Assembly (NCBI GenBank): GCA_036397995.1
Contig: DASWHX010000183.1
Coordinates: 1-62,754 of the forward strand
Source: DASWHX01 sp036397995
Lineage (GTDB): Bacteria; Bacteroidota; Bacteroidia; Cytophagales; Cyclobacteriaceae
DNA: 62,754 bases
Reading direction: 5' to 3'
Shown here in pieces: positions 8,752 to 16,070 of the stretch; the stretch's first letter is position 1, and every line of letters begins with the position of its first letter. The notes beneath the pieces were generated by a model. The model was not told the DNA's origin. It did not search any database and worked only from the letters and a program-made list of their open reading frames with translations. A program made the translations under genes and the position numbers.

Positions 8752-9105
8752 ATGAATATGGTTTCAAAGATAGATGAGTTTGAAATTCCTGATTATGAAG
8801 ATGGGTCAAAATTGAAAATAATTGTTAATTCCTGCAGCGAGCTTGGGAACTCCGCAAAGCCTGGATTGCAAATCTTTTTCATGGGTAGTTTTGTTAATTA
8901 TGAGCCAAAGATTGCTGAGAAGTGGCGATATGAATTGAACAAAGCGAGTTCAGAAGAATTATTGCTTCAAGATAAATCCTGGATACCGAACGAAGAGAAT
9001 TTTATAAAGGTTTTTTTCGTCAATTCAACACCAGCTATGGCGAAAATAATGATAAAAACCAGATCTTCGGAGGTAATCTCAAAACAGTACGAGCTTCCCT
9101 TTTAA
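8752..9105 (+). CDS. Hypothetical 117-residue protein
   Basis: I do not recognise this protein. It is 117 residues long, soluble, without signal peptide, and rather acidic at the N-terminus (EFEIPDYEDG). It has alternating hydrophobic residues that suggest a small alpha/beta fold. A second in-frame ATG is two codons in. It is preceded by a 170-base, very AT-rich intergenic region and followed by a consensus promoter for the dehydrogenase E1 gene, so it appears to be its own transcription unit. Codon use is like its neighbours, which supports it being real, but no function is proposed. Confidence 0.6.
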   Translation: MNMVSKIDEFEIPDYEDGSKLKIIVNSCSELGNSAKPGLQIFFMGSFVNYEPKIAEKWRYELNKASSEELLLQDKSWIPNEENFIKVFFVNSTPAMAKIMIKTRSSEVISKQYELPF

Positions 9106-9138
9106 GCAAGGCAAGATGGCCATAAGCCTGTTGTTACG

Positions 9139-9169
9139 TTTGATTCAAGGTCGTTTTGTGCTATTTTTG
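9139..9169 (+). promoter_or_regulatory. Sigma-A promoter of the dehydrogenase E1 gene
   Basis: TTTG at 9139-9142, a spacer of exactly 19 bases, and TATTTTTG at 9162-9169 match the Bacteroidota TTTG-N19-TAnnTTTG consensus in full. The start of transcription would fall near 9175, giving a leader of about 35 bases. Confidence 0.7.
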
Positions 9170-9210
9170 CTAACCTTCATTAGAGCAATCATTGTTTCAA
9201 AACGGATATT

Positions 9211-11628
9211 TTGAGTTCCACGAAAGCAGCCATAGAAAAATCAAAAACGAAAAGGACATTGCCTGGTAAGGCCGAAGTGTTGGCTGATTACCGGCTGGCA
9301 GTTGCCAGCAGGGAAGCCAGCCTGATCGGCCGTAAGGAAGTTTTCATGGGCAAGGCAAAGTTTGGCATATTCGGTGACGGCAAAGAAGTTGCTCAACTTG
9401 CGATGGCAAAAGTTTTTCAAAATGGAGATATTCGCTCAGGGTATTACCGGGATCAGACTTTCATGTTCGCGATAGGAGAGCTTACCATCAAGCAATATTT
9501 TGCCCAACTTTATGCCGATCCCTCTGTGGTAGCAGACCCTTCATCAGCGGGAAGGTCGATGAATGGTCATTTTGCAACGCGCATGCTGGATGAAAATGGT
9601 AAATGGAAAAATCAAACTAATTACAAAAATAGCAGCGCGGATGTATCTCCAACCGCATCACAAATGCCCCGGCTTTTAGGTTTAGCATATGCATCCAAAC
9701 TTTATCGCAACAATAAAGAACTTGGCCGTTTAAAAGATTTCTCAAAATCAGGAAACGAAGTTGCGTTTGGAACTATTGGTAATGCATCCACCTCAGAAGG
9801 AATGTTTTTTGAAACCATGAATGCTGCCGGTGTTCTGCAGGTTCCAATGCTGATTTCAATATGGGATGACGATTACGGTATTTCTGTTCCTAAAGAATTT
9901 CATACAATTCGTGGAAGTATTTCCGCGGCTTTGGAAGGATTTGGAAGGACAGATAATATGCCTGGTTTTGAAATTCTTAAAGTGAAGGGGTGGGATTACG
10001 AAGGTTTGATTGAAACATATCAAACAGCAGAAAAAGTTTGCCGTGAAGAACATATCCCGGTTATGATTCATGTAACGGAAATGACCCAGCCGCAGGGTCA
10101 CTCCACGTCCGGATCACATGAAAGATATAAATCAAAAGAGCGATTGAAGTGGGAGAAGGATTTTGATTGCATAAGTAAACTGAAAGAGTTTATTCTTGAA
10201 AATAAAATTGAAAGCCCGGAGCAGCTGAATGAGATTGAAAAAGAAGCAAAGAATGAAGCGAAGGTGGCCAGAAATGAAGCTTGGACAGATTTTATGACGG
10301 GAATCAATGCCGAACAAAAGGAAGCTGTTTCGTTACTAAAAAAATCCGCAACCCAAAATCAGGAAATAAATTCACTCATTGATGAATTAGAAAAAACAAT
10401 TAATCCAATCCGGGCTGATGCCATAAGGGTTGTAAAAAAAGCAATCAGAATTCTGCGCACTGAGCATAATGATGAAAGAAATAATCTTGTCAAATGGATT
10501 CTCAAGCAGGAAAAGAAAAATTATGAAAGATTTAGTTCTCATCTGTATAGTGAATCTGCCGAATCTGCCCTGACTATTGTAAAAGTTGATCCGGTGTATG
10601 ATAGTGAACCCGTTCTGGTTGATGGGAGGGAAATACTCCAGGCTAATTTTGATAAAATTTTTGAAATGGACCCCCGGGTGCTGGCTATTGGTGAAGATGT
10701 TGGCAAGATAGGAGATGTGAATCAGGGAATGGCGGGGCTTCAGGAAAAATATGGTGAATTGCGGTTGACAGATACAAGTATAAGAGAGTGCACCATCATA
10801 GGGCAGGGAATTGGCTGTGCACTAAGAGGTCTTAAGCCAATAGCAGAAATTCAATATCTGGATTACTTGCTTTATGCAATCCAGATTCTTTCCGATGACC
10901 TGGCAACTCTTCAGTATAGAACAAAAGGAGGTCAAAAAGCACCAATGATAATTAGGACCCGGGGGCATCGATTGGAAGGAGTATGGCACTCCGGTTCGCC
11001 CATGGGAATGATAATCAATAGCCTCAGAGGCATATATGTGTTAGTGCCAAGAAATATGACTCAGGCGGCAGGGTTTTATAATACAATCCTGGCATCGGAT
11101 GATCCGGCATTAATTGTTGAACCACTCAATGGATACAGGCTGAAAGAAAAACTGCCGGTTAATCCTGGTGAATTTAAAACACCCCTGGGGATCCCGGAAA
11201 TATTAAGAGAAGGAAGTGATGTTACAGTGGTAACATACGGATCAATGTGCAGAATTGTAATGGATGCTGCGAGCCAACTCAGTGACACAGGAATTGAATG
11301 CGAAGTTATAGATGTACAATCATTGCTGCCCTTTGATATAAATCATTCGATAGTTGAATCCTTAAAGAAAACAAACCGGATAATTTTTATGGATGAAGAT
11401 GTTGAGGGTGGAACCACTGCCTACATGATGCAGCAGGTGTTAGAGGTACAAGGCGGCTATCAATTTTTAGATTCACTTCCAGCTACATTAACTTCTCGCC
11501 CCCACAGACCGGCATACGCGTCTGACGGTGACTATTTCTCAAAACCGAATTCAGAAGATGTATTTGACAAAGTATATTCGATGATAGCAGAGGCAAATCC
11601 TTCGAAATTTCCAGACTTATATAATTAA
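9211..11628 (+). CDS. Fused E1 alpha/beta of branched-chain 2-oxoacid dehydrogenase
   Basis: The 805-residue protein joins E1 alpha (about 20-370) and E1 beta (about 460-790) in one chain. The thiamine diphosphate region appears as GTIGNASTSEGMFFETMN with IWDDDYGIS following. The beta half carries AIGEDVGKIGDVNQG, EIQYLDYL and the RTRGHRLEGVWHSGSPMG segment. It decarboxylates branched 2-oxoacids (from Val, Leu, Ile) and passes the acyl group to an E2 that is not encoded in the window. The start is a TTG codon; the first in-frame ATG would remove 46 residues that match the family. A consensus promoter lies 42 bases upstream. The stop interlocks with the convergent lipoprotein gene. Pyruvate as substrate cannot be excluded. 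Confidence 0.88.
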   Translation: MSSTKAAIEKSKTKRTLPGKAEVLADYRLAVASREASLIGRKEVFMGKAKFGIFGDGKEVAQLAMAKVFQNGDIRSGYYRDQTFMFAIGELTIKQYFAQLYADPSVVADPSSAGRSMNGHFATRMLDENGKWKNQTNYKNSSADVSPTASQMPRLLGLAYASKLYRNNKELGRLKDFSKSGNEVAFGTIGNASTSEGMFFETMNAAGVLQVPMLISIWDDDYGISVPKEFHTIRGSISAALEGFGRTDNMPGFEILKVKGWDYEGLIETYQTAEKVCREEHIPVMIHVTEMTQPQGHSTSGSHERYKSKERLKWEKDFDCISKLKEFILENKIESPEQLNEIEKEAKNEAKVARNEAWTDFMTGINAEQKEAVSLLKKSATQNQEINSLIDELEKTINPIRADAIRVVKKAIRILRTEHNDERNNLVKWILKQEKKNYERFSSHLYSESAESALTIVKVDPVYDSEPVLVDGREILQANFDKIFEMDPRVLAIGEDVGKIGDVNQGMAGLQEKYGELRLTDTSIRECTIIGQGIGCALRGLKPIAEIQYLDYLLYAIQILSDDLATLQYRTKGGQKAPMIIRTRGHRLEGVWHSGSPMGMIINSLRGIYVLVPRNMTQAAGFYNTILASDDPALIVEPLNGYRLKEKLPVNPGEFKTPLGIPEILREGSDVTVVTYGSMCRIVMDAASQLSDTGIECEVIDVQSLLPFDINHSIVESLKKTNRIIFMDEDVEGGTTAYMMQQVLEVQGGYQFLDSLPATLTSRPHRPAYASDGDYFSKPNSEDVFDKVYSMIAEANPSKFPDLYN

Positions 11629-12344
11629 TTTTCTTTAATATCCTGAAGGGTATATTCAGGAGTCTCTACAACATTACTGGTATGAAACCCACGATCCTTA
11701 ATTCTTATTCTAAATTTGAAAACCTTATTTCTCAATAGCACTGGAAATCCCAGTGAAAGCATCCTGTAGGTTAGATTTCCCTCAATAGGGGATTCTTTCC
11801 TCAAATCAATTCCGAGGTCTGCAGGTTCAAAGCGTCCATTAAAACTCTGACCGCAATCAGGATATCCCAGATAAGATTCCCAGGGAAACCTGGTAAATGT
11901 CCCATCAGAATTCTTAATCAGGAAGTCAATCAGGAAATTGTAATGATTTTCATTTGCTACAAAGTACACCGTATCCATTACGGTTATATTATTAATTGTT
12001 GGATTAATAATATAGTTAGTGCACTTATAAGGTTCTTCATAGGGAGGAAGGCTTTCAAAGCCCGGCCGGGTTCGATGGCCATACGTAACCAGTTCCTGGT
12101 CGCCATCCAAAAAATAACCGACTGCAGCAAAAGGTCCAATGTTCTCACTGGAGAAGATTCCCAAATCCCCTTGTTGATCCTGAAAATGGATGGTTATATT
12201 AATGGAATCCTGATTTTGCAAACCCATATCCCAATATTCAGCTTTAACAAATTCAATTTTAGGAACCGTAGGAAATTCAGTTGAACTGGTGCATCCGGCT
12301 AAAATTACTAATAAGATGAAAATCGAAATTCTTACCATCATCAA
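11625..12344 (-). CDS. Hypothetical lipoprotein
   Basis: The 239-residue protein starts with three consecutive methionines and a hydrophobic signal ending in the lipobox ILAGC, so it is probably an outer-membrane or periplasmic lipoprotein. The mature part is rich in aromatic and acidic residues with DSINITIHFQDQQGDLG near 50, resembling small Ig-like beta domains of Bacteroidota lipoproteins. Near the C-terminus it has FRIRIKDRGFHTSNVVETP. No function is assigned. It is divergent from the LuxE-like gene and convergent, with a four-base stop overlap, with the dehydrogenase gene. Confidence 0.75.
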   Translation of the reverse strand: MMMVRISIFILLVILAGCTSSTEFPTVPKIEFVKAEYWDMGLQNQDSINITIHFQDQQGDLGIFSSENIGPFAAVGYFLDGDQELVTYGHRTRPGFESLPPYEEPYKCTNYIINPTINNITVMDTVYFVANENHYNFLIDFLIKNSDGTFTRFPWESYLGYPDCGQSFNGRFEPADLGIDLRKESPIEGNLTYRMLSLGFPVLLRNKVFKFRIRIKDRGFHTSNVVETPEYTLQDIKEN

Positions 12345-12355
12345 TTACTATCCTG

Positions 12356-12363
12356 CAAATTTA
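12356..12363 (-). promoter_or_regulatory. TAnnTTTG -7 box of the lipoprotein gene
   Basis: The minus strand reads TAAATTTG, an exact -7 consensus, ending 11 bases before the first ATG of the lipoprotein gene. This predicts a very short leader. Confidence 0.42.
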
Positions 12364-12387
12364 TAAATAAGGTTTAATTTTATTGAA

Positions 12388-13365
12388 ATGTTCAGGATTG
12401 ATTCAAAAACCTTACAATCATTATCGTCAATTACCTTTGAGAAGTTGGCATTTGACATATTCAAATATCAGTCCAAAAATAATCCGGTTTATGCCAAATA
12501 CCTGAAACTGGTGGAGATTAAACCGGGTAATATCACAGGGCTAAACCAAATTCCCTTTCTCCCAATTGAACTTTTCAAAACAAATATCGTAAAGACCGGA
12601 AATTGGAAAGAAGAAACTATCTTTCAAAGTACCGGTACTTCTGGTCAGCCCAGTATCCATTACGTAAGGGATCTTTCCTTTTATCAGGAATTAGCCGCTT
12701 TCAATTTCCAGCGATTTTATGGTAAACTGAATGATTATGATATTTATGCATTATTGCCTGGCTATGTGGGGTCAACGAACAATTCTTTAATTGCCATGAT
12801 TTCTCATTTCATTGAGAAATCAGGTTCACTCAAATCAGGATTTTTTCTTACGAGCCATGGAAAACTGGTCAGATTACTGAGCTCAAATTCAGAGGGTAAA
12901 AAGAGGTTACTGATAGGTGTTTCCCATGCCCTCCTTGACTTTGCTTTAAGGAATCCTGTGAAATTGAAGAATACCATTATTATGGAAACAGGAGGGATGA
13001 AAGGACGAAAAAAAGAAATCACAAGGAAGGAATTGCATGACATTCTGAAAAGTAAACTGGACGTTGGAAAAATCCATTCTGAGTATGGCATGGCAGAATT
13101 AACTTCACAAGGATATTCTATTGGGGATGGTTACTTTGAATTTCCAAACTGGATGAGAATTATCATTCGCGACATAACAAACCCATTCCAAAGGGTTACA
13201 AATGGGAAAGCCGGAGGTATAAATGTCATTGATCTTTCAAATTATCAAACGTGTTCATTTATTGAAACAAAGGACCTGGGACGAATGAAAAATGAAAAAA
13301 AAGTAGAAATTTTGGGAAGATTTGACAATTCGGATGTCCGTGGATGTAATTTATTAGTGAGATAA
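12388..13365 (+). CDS. LuxE/acyl-protein synthetase-like ligase
   Basis: The 325-residue protein resembles LuxE, the ATP-dependent acyl-protein synthetase of the ANL adenylating superfamily. The nucleotide-binding P-loop equivalent STGTSGQPS lies at 81-89, and GKIHSEYGMAELTSQGY near 230 matches the family Y-G-x-x-E motif. RFDNSDVRGCN is at the C-terminus. LuxE activates fatty acids for reduction by LuxC, but no luxC or lux genes are nearby. Bacteroidota carry many such stand-alone proteins, some linked to polysaccharide or lipid synthesis. The substrate is unknown. It is divergent from the lipoprotein gene and followed by a tiny lipoprotein gene. Confidence 0.82.
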   Translation: MFRIDSKTLQSLSSITFEKLAFDIFKYQSKNNPVYAKYLKLVEIKPGNITGLNQIPFLPIELFKTNIVKTGNWKEETIFQSTGTSGQPSIHYVRDLSFYQELAAFNFQRFYGKLNDYDIYALLPGYVGSTNNSLIAMISHFIEKSGSLKSGFFLTSHGKLVRLLSSNSEGKKRLLIGVSHALLDFALRNPVKLKNTIIMETGGMKGRKKEITRKELHDILKSKLDVGKIHSEYGMAELTSQGYSIGDGYFEFPNWMRIIIRDITNPFQRVTNGKAGGINVIDLSNYQTCSFIETKDLGRMKNEKKVEILGRFDNSDVRGCNLLVR

Positions 13366-13445
13366 CCGTTACTATTTTGTTTGCGGGTTTTTTATAATTT
13401 GAGTATGTTTGGTCAAATTAGGCTAGTTTCACATAACCTCGAACC

Positions 13446-13568
13446 ATGAAGAGTAGATTAATTATTGTTGCAATATTGATTATGGGGGCCGTAGCGTGTA
13501 CGCAAAAGATTTGCCCCACATATGCTAAAACTGACGTAAAAGCGTCTGAAAAGCACCAAAATCTATAA
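13446..13568 (+). CDS. Tiny lipoprotein (40 residues)
   Basis: The frame encodes 40 residues starting MKSRLIIVAILIMGAVACTQ. It has a basic N-terminus, a hydrophobic stretch and a lipobox GAVAC with Cys18, giving a mature peptide of only 23 residues that includes KICPTYA. Similar minute lipoproteins are common in Bacteroidota and have no known function. The stop codon directly abuts the stop of the convergent regulator gene. The clear signal and lipobox make a chance frame unlikely. Confidence 0.65.
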   Translation: MKSRLIIVAILIMGAVACTQKICPTYAKTDVKASEKHQNL

Positions 13569-14720
13569 TCAGGCATATTTCTTAATGTCAGGTTCATCAA
13601 TTGTGTCTCCACACATGATGATGAGTCTTTCCGTCACATTTCTCAATTCACGAATATTACCAGTCCATTTCATTGATTTCAGAGCCTTGAGCGCATTATC
13701 AGTAATTTTCTTTGGCTTGATACCATATTCCGCAGTGATTTCTACCAGAAAGTGCTGAACCAGCAGGGGGATATCTTCAATTCTTTCCGTAAGACCCGGC
13801 ACCGGAATAATTATTACACATAATCTGTGATAAAGATCTTCCCTGAATTTCTTCTCTTCAATTAATTGTTTAAGATCCTGATTGGTTGCGGCAATTACCC
13901 TGACATCCACTTTGATGTCCTTATCACCTCCAACCCGGGTTATTCTGTTTTCCTGGAGGGCCCGTAACACTTTAGCCTGAGCAGAAAGGCTCATATCTCC
14001 GATTTCATCAAGGAATAAAGAACCACCGTGAGCTTGTTCAAACTTTCCAATCCTTTGTTTTACTGCCGAGGTAAAAGATCCTTTTTCGTGACCAAATAAT
14101 TCACTCTCTATTAATTCGGATGGAATTGCAGCACAATTCACTTCGATCAGAGGTCCTTCACTCCTTTGACTTTTTTCATGAAGCCATCGGGCAACGAGTT
14201 CTTTTCCGGAACCATTTGGGCCTGTAATCAGAACGCGGGCGTCGGTGGGAGCAACTTTTTCAATAGTTTCCTTTACTTCCTGAATTGATTCGGATTCGCC
14301 AACAATATCATAGGCTTTATTGATCTTCCGCTTTAAGACTTTGGTTTGCGAAACCAGAGTTGATTTATCAAGGGCATTTCTAATGGTTAATAAAAGCCTG
14401 TTTAGATCGGGAGGTTTTTGAACAAAGTCAAATGCCCCAAGCTTCGTTGCTTCAACAGCTGTTTCAATGGTCCCATGAGCTGATACCATAATAAATTGAG
14501 TATCCAGGTTGAATTCTTTTGCTTTTTGAAGTACTTCCATTCCATCAAGATGAGGCATTTTTATGTCACAAAGCACAGCGTCGTAACCATTGCGGATTAG
14601 CTTGTCCAACCCTTCCTGCCCGTCTTTGGCTTCATCAACCTCGAATTTTTCATATTCAAGAATTTCTCTGAGAGTATCCCGGATACTTTTCTCATCATCT
14701 AGAATCAGAATTTTAGCCAT
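13569..14720 (-). CDS. NtrC-type response regulator lacking the DNA-binding domain
   Basis: The 383-residue protein has a receiver domain (1-120, phosphoacceptor Asp52, conserved Lys102) and an AAA+ sigma-54 interaction domain (about 138-375). The latter has Walker A GPNGSGKE (167-174), Walker B LFLDEIGD (235-242) and an arginine-finger segment FREDLYHRL (292-300). The sigma-54 contact loop, GAFTGA in E. coli NtrC, is GSFTSA (214-219). The protein ends at residue 383 just after the AAA+ lid, so the Fis-type helix-turn-helix is absent. It might act from solution or with another DNA-binding partner. No histidine kinase gene is adjacent. The RNase P RNA gene lies just upstream on the same strand. 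Confidence 0.88.
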   Translation of the reverse strand: MAKILILDDEKSIRDTLREILEYEKFEVDEAKDGQEGLDKLIRNGYDAVLCDIKMPHLDGMEVLQKAKEFNLDTQFIMVSAHGTIETAVEATKLGAFDFVQKPPDLNRLLLTIRNALDKSTLVSQTKVLKRKINKAYDIVGESESIQEVKETIEKVAPTDARVLITGPNGSGKELVARWLHEKSQRSEGPLIEVNCAAIPSELIESELFGHEKGSFTSAVKQRIGKFEQAHGGSLFLDEIGDMSLSAQAKVLRALQENRITRVGGDKDIKVDVRVIAATNQDLKQLIEEKKFREDLYHRLCVIIIPVPGLTERIEDIPLLVQHFLVEITAEYGIKPKKITDNALKALKSMKWTGNIRELRNVTERLIIMCGDTIDEPDIKKYA

Positions 14721-14738
14721 AATACCAAATTAAAAAAA

Positions 14739-15112
14739 GATGCAAGTCTATAAGCCGGGTTCTGTATCCATCAAAATGGACTCCTATCATTTATCTTGAC
14801 TTGATGTCACCATCAAGTTCCAGCGACCCACCCGTTTCGAGATCAACTGATCTGAGGAGGTACTCATATTCTCGCGAATATCGAAACTGCTTGGTCTTTC
14901 AGCTCACAAGGGTTACCAAGCCCCGCAAGTTACCTTTTGGGCGGTGAGCTCTTACCTCACCTTTTCACCCTTACCCCATTAGGGGCGGTTTGTTTTCTGT
15001 GGCCCTGTCTGTCATCGACAATGTCGATGCCTTCCTGTTAGGAAGTGTGATTACCTCTGCTGCCCGGACTTTCCTCTTTACTAAAAAATAAAGCGATAGG
15101 ACAACTTGCATC
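14739..15112 (-). ncRNA. rnpB: RNase P RNA (catalytic RNA, bacterial type A-like)
   Basis: Read on the minus strand, the RNA begins with GATGCAAGTTGTCC and contains the invariant GAGGAAAGTCCGGGC segment near its 5' end. It has the ACAGAA element near its 3' end, followed by CCCGGCTTATAGACTTGCATC-like sequence that pairs back with the 5' end to form P1. The length of about 374 nt fits bacterial RNase P RNA. A run of seven T residues follows on the minus strand (plus 14732-14738), serving as the terminator tail. It processes the 5' ends of precursor tRNAs together with RnpA. Confidence 0.97.
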
Positions 15113-15116
15113 AATA

Positions 15117-15124
15117 CAAAAATA
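15117..15124 (-). promoter_or_regulatory. -7 box of rnpB
   Basis: The minus strand reads TATTTTTG, an exact TAnnTTTG, four bases before the predicted 5' end of RNase P RNA. The spacing to the first transcribed base is as expected. A TTTG lies further upstream but at 24 bases rather than 19. Confidence 0.55.
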
Positions 15125-15167
15125 GCGAATTCCGGGCAGAATAGAATTCAAAATTTTCAGAGTAGTT

Positions 15168-16070
15168 TCAAAACGTCAAATATCTCACCTTAACTCCATT
15201 TTTGTTAAACTCAAGGCCAGGGGATGGCAAATGAATCATGTTAATAAAGTAAAGGATAGAATTAAGAAAGGCTGACCGGGTATGAATGTGGGAAAGGTCA
15301 ATGTCAAGGGACAGGTAATATTGCCGATAGGAATTGTACCCGGCATTGTAATTCTCAGATTTCCTGGCGTAAATCATGTTTGTTGAGCCATATCCGGTGG
15401 CGATATTCAGCCATTTCGGAAATCTGAATTTATTTTCAAAAAATTTATTCAGGTCGAATGATAGCCAATACGTTTGACCATTATAATCTTTGAAAAGCTG
15501 TTCCATAAAATTACCTCCTAAGACCTGAGGCCTCGTGTCGGCAAAACCGGTTGGAGAAAATGAAAACTTAGGATGAATTCTTATCTCATCCCAAACCAAT
15601 TTTTGGCCAAGATATAATCCAATTCCTCCGGCATTTGCCAAAACATCCCAACCGGAAGCACCAAATTCTGAAGAATACCCATCAAGTATTTCAATAGTAG
15701 ACATAAAAGCAAAACTAGTTGCAGATCCATAGAGATCAGATTTCATATCATTAAACCCACACCACTGGTATAGTCTGGAAGCTATTGCATTGAAATGGAA
15801 ACCGGAATAAAGATGTCCTGCTTTGTCAACCTGATTCCACTCTTTTCCGTCATCAAAAAAGTGAAAATTTTCCCGGGGTTGATTTTGATACCATAATTCA
15901 TTAAAGAGGACTATCGAACTTCCGTGCAAAACAGGAAGGCCGACCAGTAATGCAGTAGTTCTTTTTTTGTTTAATGAATCACCATGTCCTGATCCCGAAC
16001 CTGGAAATGGAATTATCAAGATAAGTAAAAATGCCCCACAAAGAATTCTAGTTAAGCGGGTCATCTTCAT
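15168..16070 (-). CDS. DUF2279-family protein, probably exported
   Basis: The protein resembles the DUF2279/YfiM-like family. It has DKAGHLYSGFHFNAIASRLYQW near residue 85, then GSATSFAFMSTIEILDGYSSEFGASGWDVLANAGG, a segment conserved in these putative outer-membrane proteins. I start it at the ATG at 16070 (300 residues), giving MKMTRLTRILCGAFLL as a signal-like N-terminus; a longer frame from 16139 would overlap tamB much more. The chosen start still overlaps the end of tamB by 23 bases, so the two are probably cotranscribed. A role in the cell envelope is likely from context, but biochemical function is unknown. Confidence 0.78.
   Translation of the reverse strand: MKMTRLTRILCGAFLLILIIPFPGSGSGHGDSLNKKRTTALLVGLPVLHGSSIVLFNELWYQNQPRENFHFFDDGKEWNQVDKAGHLYSGFHFNAIASRLYQWCGFNDMKSDLYGSATSFAFMSTIEILDGYSSEFGASGWDVLANAGGIGLYLGQKLVWDEIRIHPKFSFSPTGFADTRPQVLGGNFMEQLFKDYNGQTYWLSFDLNKFFENKFRFPKWLNIATGYGSTNMIYARKSENYNAGYNSYRQYYLSLDIDLSHIHTRSAFLNSILYFINMIHLPSPGLEFNKNGVKVRYLTF

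Noticed and set aside
12388..13365. Part of a bioluminescence (lux) operon
   Set aside because: No luxA, luxB, luxC or luxD is present; the LuxE-like protein stands alone.
14739..15112. Intergenic region with cryptic frames
   Set aside because: It is fully explained by RNase P RNA on the minus strand.
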